A DNA stretch of 8,791 nucleotides from Chloroflexia bacterium (GTDB lineage: Bacteria > Chloroflexota > Chloroflexia > Thermomicrobiales > UBA6265), in contig JACCYK010000477.1 in the NCBI GenBank assembly GCA_013696525.1, positions 1 to 8,791 on the forward strand, read 5' to 3'. The notes beneath the pieces were generated by a model, which was given only the letters and a program-made list of their open reading frames with translations, was not told where the DNA came from and searched no databases. A program made the translations under genes and the position numbers. Shown here piece by piece: positions 1 through 5,998 of the stretch (the first letter of the stretch is position 1; each line of letters begins with the position of its first letter).

Positions 1-369
1 GACCGTGGCGGTGAAGGTCTTGGTGATGCTGGCGATCCGGACGTGGTCCTCGAGCATCACTGGGGCGGCGGTGTCCAGATCGCTGATCCCCACCGCCGCC
101 GTCCAGGTGCCCCGCCCGGGGTACCAGACCCCAACCAGGGCACCGGGCGTGTTGGTCTGGGCCAGGACGGAGTCGACCAGCGCCGCCAGCTGGAGCTGGA
201 TTTCGGCCGGGAATGGCTCGTCGCTTATTGGCACGGGAGAGGCCTCCTGGGCCTGGGCGACGGGAGCGGAGCGTTGAGCGGCGGTCACGACGAGACTCAG
301 GCCGCCGGCCAGCAGCACGCGTCGTCGGGTAATTGGAAGCGTCCGTGCGGCGGGAGCCGGGTTCATCAT
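1..369 (-). CDS. Exported beta-lactamase/DD-peptidase-family serine hydrolase (partial, N-terminal 123 codons)
   Basis: An open frame reads from ATG at 369 to the left edge without a stop, so only the N-terminus is present. It starts with a Tat-like leader: T14-R15-R16-R17-V-L-L followed by a hydrophobic stretch to about residue 30 and an Ala-rich cleavage region. After a short linker comes the start of a serine beta-lactamase-like fold: NTPGALVGVWYPGRGTW at 73-89, then RIASITKTFTA at 111-121. The latter holds the S-x-x-K motif (S114 nucleophile, K117). In this family (class C beta-lactamase, DD-carboxypeptidase, esterase-type hydrolases) that serine is acylated. The Y-x-N and H/K-T-G motifs would lie beyond the edge, so substrate class is open. 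A strong Shine-Dalgarno (AGGAGGT) sits 7 nt upstream. A second ATG follows immediately at 366 and could be used instead. The gene is divergent from the M23 gene; export plus this family suggest peptidoglycan or peptide hydrolysis outside the membrane (inference). Confidence 0.86.
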   Translation of the reverse strand, partial: MMNPAPAARTLPITRRRVLLAGGLSLVVTAAQRSAPVAQAQEASPVPISDEPFPAEIQLQLAALVDSVLAQTNTPGALVGVWYPGRGTWTAAVGISDLDTAAPVMLEDHVRIASITKTFTATV

Positions 370-374
370 CTTCG

Positions 375-383
375 CACCTCCTC
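375..383 (-). promoter_or_regulatory. Shine-Dalgarno of the serine hydrolase
   Basis: Read on the minus strand this is GAGGAGGTG, a near-complete anti-16S match. Its AGGAGG core ends 7 nt before the ATG at 369. It supports that start and confirms a real gene at the left edge. Confidence 0.8.
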
Positions 384-421
384 GCTGGGGGTCGCCGTCT
401 GCATGCTCGGGTACCGGTCGC

Positions 422-427
422 ATCATA
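422..427 (-). promoter_or_regulatory. Putative -10 element for the serine hydrolase
   Basis: TATGAT on the minus strand, about 50 nt upstream of the ATG. It would give a leader of roughly 45 nt containing the Shine-Dalgarno. No good TTGACA-like -35 is seen at 16-18 nt spacing, so the call rests on the hexamer and its position. Confidence 0.42.
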
Positions 428-502
428 CGTGAACGTCGCGGTGCGCCACAGGACCACACCTTGATGCGGCGAGCGCGCACGGGCGAGCCTCGACTCGCCT
501 TG

Positions 503-518
503 CATCCACGCCTGGATG
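503..518. repeat. Perfect 6-bp inverted repeat between the divergent genes
   Basis: CATCCA, a 4-nt spacer CGCC, then TGGATG. It lies between the two predicted divergent promoters, about 55 nt upstream of the plus-strand -10 and about 75 nt upstream of the minus-strand one. It could be a regulator site, but a repeat this short also arises by chance and no regulator gene is adjacent. Confidence 0.3.
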
Positions 519-571
519 ATACACAGCTCGCGTTCGTACGGAACGGGAGTCGCCTACGACCCGTGCCCCCA

Positions 572-580
572 TGCTATGAT
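572..580 (+). promoter_or_regulatory. Extended -10 promoter (TGCTATGAT) of the M23 gene
   Basis: TG-N-TATGAT is a good extended -10 element, a type that tolerates a poor -35; none is evident here. Expected transcription start is about 586-588, giving a leader of about 45 nt to the GTG at 632 with its Shine-Dalgarno inside. The position also argues against the upstream in-frame start at 461, which would precede the promoter. A GTG at 590 could in principle be a near-leaderless start. Confidence 0.55.
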
Positions 581-617
581 GCTCGGGCTGTGTCATCGGC
601 CGCGCTGGCCAAGCTGC

Positions 618-623
618 GAGGAG
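618..623 (+). promoter_or_regulatory. Shine-Dalgarno deciding the M23 start
   Basis: GAGGAG followed by 8 nt and GTG at 632. This is the best ribosome-binding context among the in-frame candidates at 461, 464, 590 and 632. It places the arginine-rich signal peptide exactly at the N-terminus. Confidence 0.65.
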
Positions 624-631
624 CATCAGCC

Positions 632-1864
632 GTGCCCCGATCCCGGCCTCGTTCCCGTCGGACCGCCTTCGTCGGCCTGCTCATGGCCCTGGTGCTCGTC
701 GTCGCCCGGGTGCCGGCGCCCACAACCGGCGCCCAGGCGACACCGACCGCCGCGACGGCGGAGCAGTATACACCGGTGCTCCAGGCGGTGCCGACGCCGC
801 CGCGCTGGTTCACAGGCAGTGACGGTCGCGTCCATCTCGTCTATGAACTGCTGCTCACCAACGCCTTCCCGGTGTCGGTGACCGTCACCTCGATCGAGGT
901 GCTTGCCCCGAGTACGGGCCAGATCGTCGCCCGCCTGGAGGGGGACGCGCTGACGGCAGCGATGGCTCTTCTCGCCAGCCCGACGGACGCGACCGCGGAG
1001 TTGCCCACATCCACCATCGGCGTCGTCTACGTCGACCTCTCATTCGACCGTGCGGAGGACGTGCCACCTTCGGTCAGGCACCGCCTCACAGTGGCGGTGC
1101 CTCCTGGGCTGCCGGTGCCGGGCTCGATCACCTCCACGGGCGCGCCGGCCGAGGTCGATCGCCGGTCTCCCATTGTGATCGGGCCGCCGTTGGTCGGTCC
1201 CCGCTGGGTGGCCCTGGGCAGCTGCTGTGACGGACCCCACCGCCGTGCCTTCCAACCGCTCGACGGCGGGTTGTACCTCTCCCAGCGCTTCGCGATCGAT
1301 TTCAATGTGCTCGATGAGGCCGGGCTGTTGGCGTCCGGCGACCTCAGTCGGAATGAGAGCTTTGTCAGCTTTGGCCAGCCCGTCCTCGCCGTTGCCGACG
1401 CCATAGTCGTGGCTGCGGTCGATCGCTTCCCCGACCAGGTTCCGAACGACCCCCAAGACGTGACGCTCGAAAGCGCCGACGGCAACCACGTCATCCTCAA
1501 CCTCGGGGAGGGGCGCTTTGCCAACTACGCCCACCTCAAGGCTGGCAGCGTCACCGTGCGCGACGGTGACCGCGTGGAGCGGGGCCAACAGATCGGGGAA
1601 TTAGGGAACTCGGGTAGCTCGACCGGACCGCACCTGCATTTCCACGTGATGGACGGGCCGTCGGCGTTGGCGGCCGACGGCATGCCCTATGTGTTCGACC
1701 GGTTCGCGCTGGAGGGCCGGACCCCGCCGCTCGATGACGTGATTTCGCTCGGTGAGGCGCAGGAGCCGATTCCGGTCGAGTCCGCTGGGGCGGGACCACG
1801 CGAGGACGCGCTGCCGCTCGGCCGGGATGTGGTGGACTTCACCGAGGAGGCAAGGGGCGGTTAG
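632..1864 (+). CDS. Exported M23 (LytM-type) metallopeptidase-family protein
   Basis: 410 aa from GTG 632; the frame stays open back to 461 but the promoter and ribosome site favour 632. Residues 1-36 form a signal peptide: Arg-rich start, hydrophobic 11-27, then A-P-A-P and GAQA. Residues 45-180 look like a beta-rich domain (YELLLTNAFPVSVTVTSIEV). The M23 domain spans about 195-365: GSCCDGPHRRAF (197-207), QRFAIDF (218-224), YAHL (299-302), GDRVERGQQIGELGNSGSS (312-330) and PHLHFH (333-338). Family members are zinc endopeptidases cutting peptidoglycan or peptide crosslinks. H301, H334 and H336 match the catalytic and metal-binding histidines and D223 the aspartate ligand. The first zinc His of the usual H-x3-D is replaced by R219; H203, after a CC pair, is a candidate substitute (inference). 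A 45-residue acidic tail follows. Membership is secure; activity and target are not. It is divergent from an exported serine hydrolase, consistent with an envelope role. Confidence 0.88.
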   Translation: MPRSRPRSRRTAFVGLLMALVLVVARVPAPTTGAQATPTAATAEQYTPVLQAVPTPPRWFTGSDGRVHLVYELLLTNAFPVSVTVTSIEVLAPSTGQIVARLEGDALTAAMALLASPTDATAELPTSTIGVVYVDLSFDRAEDVPPSVRHRLTVAVPPGLPVPGSITSTGAPAEVDRRSPIVIGPPLVGPRWVALGSCCDGPHRRAFQPLDGGLYLSQRFAIDFNVLDEAGLLASGDLSRNESFVSFGQPVLAVADAIVVAAVDRFPDQVPNDPQDVTLESADGNHVILNLGEGRFANYAHLKAGSVTVRDGDRVERGQQIGELGNSGSSTGPHLHFHVMDGPSALAADGMPYVFDRFALEGRTPPLDDVISLGEAQEPIPVESAGAGPREDALPLGRDVVDFTEEARGG

Positions 1865-1879
1865 GGCCAACCGTCCCCT
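1853..1879 (+). terminator. Stem-loop over the M23 stop codon, possible transcript end
   Basis: AGGGGCGGTT (1853-1862) pairs with AACCG-T-CCCCT (1869-1879): ten base pairs with one bulged T and a 6-nt loop carrying the last bases of the TAG stop. No U-run follows, so it is not a textbook intrinsic terminator. It may stabilise the 3' end or mark termination in a GC-rich host. Confidence 0.4.
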
Positions 1880-1881
1880 GC

Positions 1882-1983
1882 GCGATGAGGTGCTGGCCAC
1901 TTCAGGGAGCACAGGGGCTCGGCTTCACGAGCCTAACTGAGCAGATCGACACCATCACCTCTGGGGGCACGCTCATGATCCGG
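1882..1983 (+). pseudogene. Serine recombinase (resolvase/invertase) remnant
   Basis: The frame containing 1921-1977 translates to LGFTSLTEQIDTITSGGTLM. This matches the conserved block after the Arg-rich segment in small serine recombinases (Tn3 resolvase/Hin type), usually of the form G-x-x-F-x-S-L-T-E-x-I-D-T-x-T-x-x-G-x-L. Upstream in frame, QGAQG fits the end of the preceding helix. The family normally continues with F-H-I-F-x-A-L-A-E-F-E-R; here it breaks down at about 1980 and the frame reaches a stop near 2047. A neighbouring frame reads ALFIFTAIAAG at 2001-2033, which may be frameshifted residue of that segment (tentative). No catalytic-serine domain or DNA-binding domain is visible. 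It is a fragment of about 30 codons, not a functional gene. Confidence 0.6.
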
Positions 1984-2479
1984 ACGAGGATCCTAGGGCG
2001 CTCTTTATCTTCACCGCGATCGCCGCGGGGGCGGGTGCTGGCCCCGTGATCGTGATCCCGTACCGCGCCGCGATCGTGCCGCAGCCGGAGTTCGCACTGT
2101 TCTTGAATCTGTTGGACTCGAGCCGAGAACCGAGCGAGAACGACGAAGGGCAGTCAGCGACTGCCCCAGATCGTCACGTTTCAGCTCTAGCTGGCGGAGG
2201 GAAAGGCGGTCGGAGGCGCACCGGCTTCATGGCCACGGCTATACCCTCACTGCCGACCTATCCGTCCGACTGAATCAGGCCGCTGGCGCACGTTTCGCCG
2301 TCTCGCCAAGGGAGACATCCAGGTGAAATGATGCAAACAAGGGTCGATTGTGACGCGTTTGCGCTGGTAGCGGCTATAGATCTCAGCCCATGTGGATTTT
2401 TCGGCGATCCGCGCCGAGCCTGCATCTCCGCCGTCTCGGCCGTTTCCCGCTATCAGAGGAAGTTGTCCCTGGGGTACCA

Positions 2480-2535
2480 GGTTAGAGAGGCCGATGGAAC
2501 GGCAATGCTGTCAAGACTGAGATCGCGGGTTCGAG
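2480..2535 (+). pseudogene. Degenerate tRNA-Asp-like fragment
   Basis: Three blocks match bacterial tRNA-Asp(GUC) in order: GGTTAGA (2480-2486, D-loop), CTGTCA (2508-2513, anticodon loop with GTC) and TCGCGGGTTCGAG (2523-2535, T-arm 5' strand and loop). The last two are separated by 9 nt (2514-2522), exactly as in E. coli tRNA-Asp as I remember it. The gene cannot be functional: the D-loop to anticodon distance is about 13 nt too long, the anticodon stem pairs poorly, and the 3' strand of the T stem is replaced by G-rich sequence instead of a CCCG-type complement. No acceptor stem or CCA is found. A chance match is possible but the order and spacing are suggestive. Confidence 0.4.
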
Positions 2536-2715
2536 GGGGATCGATTCAGCATCTTCTATCGGGCGAGCGCGATCGCAGGCGCAATTCCCAAGAAGTGACC
2601 CGCACCCGCTGGGATCCTCGGCCCATGCTGGTCGTCGCCCTGCCTACGCGGCGTCCGCACCCGAGAATCGATGCGGGCATGGGGCTGGCACCCGTGAGGA
2701 CGTCGCCATCCGGAC

Positions 2716-2730
2716 GGGGCCCTCGGCCCC
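2716..2730. repeat. Perfect 6-bp GC palindrome upstream of ppdK
   Basis: GGGGCC, a 3-nt spacer CTC, then GGCCCC. It directly abuts the possible extended -10 at 2731-2739 and so would occupy the promoter spacer. It could be an operator or simply GC-rich coincidence. Confidence 0.35.
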
Positions 2731-2739
2731 TGCTAGGAT
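2731..2739 (+). promoter_or_regulatory. Possible extended -10 (TGCTAGGAT) for ppdK
   Basis: Same TG-N plus TA-rich hexamer format as the element before the M23 gene, but with a poorer hexamer. It would give a leader of about 95 nt to the GTG at 2841, within which GACCG/CGGTC (2802-2816) can form a small stem. No -35 is evident. Confidence 0.3.
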
Positions 2740-2827
2740 GGATCCGGCTGGGCTTCGTCCCGCCAGAGAGTCTGGCTGGACGATAGCGATAACCAGGTGA
2801 TGACCGATTCACGGTCGGCGAGAGAGC

Positions 2828-2832
2828 GGGAG
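2828..2832 (+). promoter_or_regulatory. Shine-Dalgarno of ppdK
   Basis: GGGAG followed by 8 nt and GTG at 2841. It supports the GTG start, which also aligns with where PPDK proteins normally begin, just before the LLGGKGANLAEM motif. Confidence 0.6.
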
Positions 2833-2840
2833 CAACGGTT

Positions 2841-5486
2841 GTGCAGTGGATTCGGCTGTTTCCGGAAGGTGATGCGTCGCAGCGCGCGCTGCTCGGCGGC
2901 AAGGGCGCCAACCTGGCCGAGATGATCCGGCTCGGCTTACCGATCCCCCCAGGCTTCACCATCACGACCGCCGCCTGCCGGGCCTACCTTGATGCCGGCC
3001 GGGTCGCGCCCGAAGGCCTCTGGGACGAGGCCAGGGGCGGCCTCGGCGGGATCGAGCAGGAGCTGGGCCGTCGCTTCGGAGATCCAACCGATCCCTTACT
3101 GGTGTCGGTCCGCTCGGGCGCGGCGGCCTCGATGCCGGGCATGATGGACACGGTGCTGAACATTGGCTTGAACGCTGACTCCATCCCCGGCCTGGCGGCC
3201 CGCACGGGCGACGAGCGCTTCGCGTGGGATTCGCTGCGGCGCCTGATCCAGATGTACGGCCGGGTCGTGCTGGGGGTGCCCGGCGATCGCTTCGAGGCCG
3301 GCCTCGTGAGGCACAAGCGGCGGCTCGGCATTGCCCAGGACGCGGCGCTCGACGTGGCGACCCTGCGCGACGTGGTCGACACCTTCCGGGCAATCGTCCG
3401 CGACGCGACCGGTCAGGACTTCCCCGACGATCCCTCCGTGCAGCTCCGGGGCGCGGTCGAGGCCGTCTTTCGGTCCTGGCACACCGGTCGCGCGGTCGCC
3501 TACCGGCGCGAGTTCCGGATCCCCGACGACCTATGCACGGCGGCGACGGTGCAGGCAATGGTCTTCGGCAATCTCGGTGATGACAGCGCAACCGGCGTCG
3601 CGTTCACGCGCGATCCGGCCACCGGCGAGCGGCGCCTGGTCGGTGAATACCTGCCCAACGCGCAGGGCGAAGACGTCGTCGCCGGCATCCGGACGCCGCT
3701 CCCCATCGACGGCATGGCCGCCGACCCGCATCTCGCGGGCGCGTTTGCTGAGTTGCAGGAGGTGGTGGCCAGGTTAGAGGCGCACTTCAACGACGCCCAG
3801 GACCTGGAGTTCACAGTCGAGCGCGGCCGGCTCTGGCTGCTCCAGACGCGGTCGGCGAAGCGCACCGGCCTCGCCGCCCTCCGCATCGCCGTGGCAATGG
3901 TCGACGAGGGACGCATCGATCCCACCGTCGCCGTCCGTCGCGTGGAGCCGGAGCAGTTGACCCAGCTGCTGCACCCCATGATCGACCCCGCGGCGGAGCC
4001 GGAGGTCCTGACGACCGGCCTCCCCGCTTCGCCGGGCGCCGCCTCTGGCCAAGCCGTGTTCGACCCGGACGAAGCGCAGGAGCTCCACGAGAGCGGCCGA
4101 CCGGCGATCCTCGTGCGCCGGGAAACCTCGCCCGATGACTTCCCCGGCATGGTCGCCGCCCGGGGCATCGTCACCGCGCACGGCGGCACGACGTCGCACG
4201 CCGCGGTGGTGGCGCGGGGCATGGGTAAGCCGTGCGTCTCGGGCGCCTCGGCGCTCGAGATCAACGAAGCGGGCGGGCTGCTCACGGTCGGGGACACGAT
4301 CGTGCGCCGACATGACTGGCTGACGATCGACGGCACCACCGGCCGGGTGATGCGCGGACGGGTGCCGATGGTCGAGCCGGAGCTGGGCGAGGACTACGGC
4401 ACGTTGCTGCGGTGGGCGGACGCCGAGCGCCGCCTGCGGGTGCGGGCCAACGCCGACACGCCACGGGACGCGGCGGTGGCGGCCCGGTTGGGGGCCGAGG
4501 GCATCGGGCTCTGCCGCACGGAGCACATGTTCTTCCAGGGCAGCCGCATCCAGGCGATGCGGGAGATGATCCTGGCCGACACCACGCAGGCCCGGGCCGA
4601 CGCGCTCTCGAAGCTGCTGCCGCTCCAGCGGGAGGACTTTGTCGGCATCTTCCGCGCGATGGCCGGGCGTCCGGTGACGATCCGCACCCTGGACCCGCCG
4701 TTGCACGAATTTCTGCCCCACGCGGCGCCAGAGGAAGCCAACCTGGCGTGGGAGCTCGGGATCGGCGTTGACGTGGTGCGGACCAGGGTGCAGCAACTGC
4801 GGGAGGTCAACCCGATGCTGGGCTTTCGTGGCTGCCGCCTCGGCGTCGCCTATCCCGAGATCACCGAGATGCAGGCGCGGGCGATCTTCGCCGCTGCGTG
4901 CCAGGTGGTCCGGGAAGGCGGTGCGGTCTCGCCGGAAGTCATGATCCCCCTCGTCAGCGCCCCGCGCGAGCTCGAGCTGCAGCGCGCCGTCGTGGTGCGT
5001 GCGGCCGAAGCGGTGTTCGCGGAGGAAGGGATCACGGTGCCGTACCTGGTGGGCACGATGATCGAGCTGCCGCGGGCGGCGCTGCTGGCCGACCAGATCG
5101 CGCGGTATGCAGACTTCATGTCGTTCGGCACCAACGACCTGACCCAAACGACGCTCGGCATGAGCCGGGATGACGCCGGCCGCTTCCTGCCGAACTACGT
5201 CCGGCAGGGCATCCTCCCCCGCGATCCGTTCATCTCCCTCGATAGAGACGGCGTCGGCAAGCTGATCGCGATGGGCGTGGCGTTGGGCCGGCAGGCCCGG
5301 CCGGACCTGAAAGTCGGCATTTGCGGTGAGCATGGGGGCGATCCCGAGAGCATCGCCTTCTTCGCCCGGGTCGGGTTCGACTACGTGAGCTGCTCGCCCT
5401 ACCGGGTCCCGATCGCCCGGCTGGCAGCCGCCCACGCGGCGCTTGACGCCGGCCACCCCCCGCCAGCGATGGCCTCGGCTGAATGA
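2841..5486 (+). CDS. ppdK: Pyruvate, phosphate dikinase
   Basis: 881 aa, full length for bacterial PPDK, catalysing reversible pyruvate + ATP + Pi to PEP + AMP + PPi in the cytoplasm. The ATP-grasp nucleotide-binding region (about 1-340) opens with LLGGKGANLAEM (18-28 region) and GLPIPPGFT, and includes SVRSGAAASMPGMMDT (89-104) and LLQTRSAKRTG. The swivelling phosphohistidine domain (about 385-510) carries GGTTSHAAVVARGMGKPC with H453 as phosphoryl carrier. T451 sits where PPDK regulatory protein phosphorylates other PPDKs. The C-terminal PEP/pyruvate barrel (about 520-875) has GIGLCRTEHMFF (R559), RPVTIRTLDPP (R615), NPMLGFRGCRLG, GTMIELPRAAL (E742), SFGTNDLTQTTLG (N765, D766) and GICGEHGGDP with catalytic C828. 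No catalytic residue is missing. It stands alone on the plus strand; its regulator (DUF299 family) is not in the window. It can supply PEP for gluconeogenesis or run toward pyruvate; direction cannot be read from sequence. Confidence 0.97.
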   Translation: MQWIRLFPEGDASQRALLGGKGANLAEMIRLGLPIPPGFTITTAACRAYLDAGRVAPEGLWDEARGGLGGIEQELGRRFGDPTDPLLVSVRSGAAASMPGMMDTVLNIGLNADSIPGLAARTGDERFAWDSLRRLIQMYGRVVLGVPGDRFEAGLVRHKRRLGIAQDAALDVATLRDVVDTFRAIVRDATGQDFPDDPSVQLRGAVEAVFRSWHTGRAVAYRREFRIPDDLCTAATVQAMVFGNLGDDSATGVAFTRDPATGERRLVGEYLPNAQGEDVVAGIRTPLPIDGMAADPHLAGAFAELQEVVARLEAHFNDAQDLEFTVERGRLWLLQTRSAKRTGLAALRIAVAMVDEGRIDPTVAVRRVEPEQLTQLLHPMIDPAAEPEVLTTGLPASPGAASGQAVFDPDEAQELHESGRPAILVRRETSPDDFPGMVAARGIVTAHGGTTSHAAVVARGMGKPCVSGASALEINEAGGLLTVGDTIVRRHDWLTIDGTTGRVMRGRVPMVEPELGEDYGTLLRWADAERRLRVRANADTPRDAAVAARLGAEGIGLCRTEHMFFQGSRIQAMREMILADTTQARADALSKLLPLQREDFVGIFRAMAGRPVTIRTLDPPLHEFLPHAAPEEANLAWELGIGVDVVRTRVQQLREVNPMLGFRGCRLGVAYPEITEMQARAIFAAACQVVREGGAVSPEVMIPLVSAPRELELQRAVVVRAAEAVFAEEGITVPYLVGTMIELPRAALLADQIARYADFMSFGTNDLTQTTLGMSRDDAGRFLPNYVRQGILPRDPFISLDRDGVGKLIAMGVALGRQARPDLKVGICGEHGGDPESIAFFARVGFDYVSCSPYRVPIARLAAAHAALDAGHPPPAMASAE

Positions 5487-5665
5487 GTCAGCGCAAGGTG
5501 CATGGCCTAAACCCTTGTTCGGGCAGCGGCCAGTCGTGGTCAAATGACGAGCCGCTCGTCTCCAACTGACAGAAGAAGCCCGGCTCATTGGAATCCCTCG
5601 GCTTTGGCCCGTGAACGTTTCGTGCAGCGGCGCGCCTAGAGCGTGGCCGCAATCCTCCTGACTGT
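5487..5665. other. Intergenic stretch after ppdK
   Basis: No gene is supported on either strand. Apart from the small stem-loop at 5546-5560 I see no repeat, RNA gene or promoter. Long frames crossing it on the minus strand are extensions of an antisense shadow of ppdK. Confidence 0.5.
5546..5560 (+). terminator. Weak stem-loop downstream of ppdK
   Basis: GACGAG, loop CCG, CTCGTC: a perfect 6-bp stem 59 nt after the ppdK stop. No T-run follows, so it is only a candidate end for ppdK transcription or a chance palindrome. Confidence 0.25.
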
Positions 5666-5971
5666 CTACCCTTCCAAGTGTCGACACGGAGAATTGTAGA
5701 ACGCGCGGTGGGAGCGACTGCGCCCCCTACTCACGCAGCAGAAGCCCCGCATCAGTCGTGTGGGGTCATCCGCCAGTGCGCAGGCCCGATCCTGCTTCCC
5801 CAGCGCCAGGTCGATCTCGACAGTAGTGTCGGCACTGGCTATCTGCTGCTGGGCCCAGGCCACCTAGTGCGCTGCCTCGCCGGAGACATACGGCTCCGGC
5901 AGCCCAGCACGCTCCAGCGCCAAGTCGACTTCCTGTATCGACGGGTTATCTGTAGCAATTGGTCTAGTCAT
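5666..5971 (-). pseudogene. Small unrecognised frame interrupted by one in-frame TAG
   Basis: From ATG at 5971, 27 nt after the dehydratase stop and on the same strand, a frame encodes MTRPIATDNPSIQEVDLALE and ends at 35 residues with a TAG (5864-5866). The same frame then continues for 65 codons to 5666. Both halves contain a related segment: QEVDLALERAG before the stop and VEIDLALGKQ after it, with synonymous codon changes (TTG/CTG for Leu), which favours real coding origin. The whole would be about 101 residues, acidic and hydrophilic, without membrane segments. No strong ribosome site is seen. I do not recognise the family. It may be a decayed gene with an internal repeat, a genuine 35-aa product, or a sequencing error at one codon. 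It would be the last member of the minus-strand operon. Confidence 0.4.
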
Positions 5972-5998
5972 CTTATGCGGGGTCTAGCAGAGCCACAG

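Larger units (their letters stand above)
1865..2840. other. Gene-poor interval with decayed mobile-element traces
   Basis: Nearly 1 kb between the M23 stop and the ppdK start. The longest plus-strand frames (2046-2273 and 2328-2786) lack convincing ribosome sites, recognisable domains and the strong G/C third-position bias of the neighbouring genes, so I do not call them. What can be supported is a serine-recombinase fragment near the left end, a tRNA-Asp-like fragment near 2480-2535, and a palindrome plus possible promoter near 2716-2739. The rest shows nothing I recognise on either strand. Confidence 0.6.

Noticed and set aside
461..631. 57-codon N-terminal extension of the M23 frame
   Set aside because: It precedes the extended -10 at 572-580, puts an unlikely segment before the signal peptide, and lacks a ribosome site as good as the one for GTG 632.
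2046..2273. 75-codon plus-strand frame with a hydrophobic start
   Set aside because: No ribosome site or known motif. It lies in the decayed interval and its open frame extends upstream across the recombinase remnant in a different frame.
2440..2580. An intact tRNA-Asp gene
   Set aside because: Only loops and the 5' T-stem strand match. The acceptor, anticodon and T stems do not pair and there is no CCA end.
2328..2786. 152-codon plus-strand frame
   Set aside because: No recognisable domain, poor ribosome-site spacing (AGGTGA too close, GGGAG too far), weaker third-position G/C bias than the real genes, and it overlaps the tRNA-like fragment and the possible ppdK promoter.
3774..5687. 637-codon open frame on the minus strand opposite ppdK
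   Set aside because: It is antisense to a gene with complete catalytic motifs, shows low-complexity H/R/P/G-rich composition typical of GC-rich shadow frames, and has no recognisable domain.
5879..5900. GCCGGAG/CTCCGGC hairpin as terminator of the minus-strand operon
   Set aside because: It has a perfect 7-bp stem but no adjacent T-run on either strand and lies inside the small repeat-containing frame, so it may be a codon-level coincidence.
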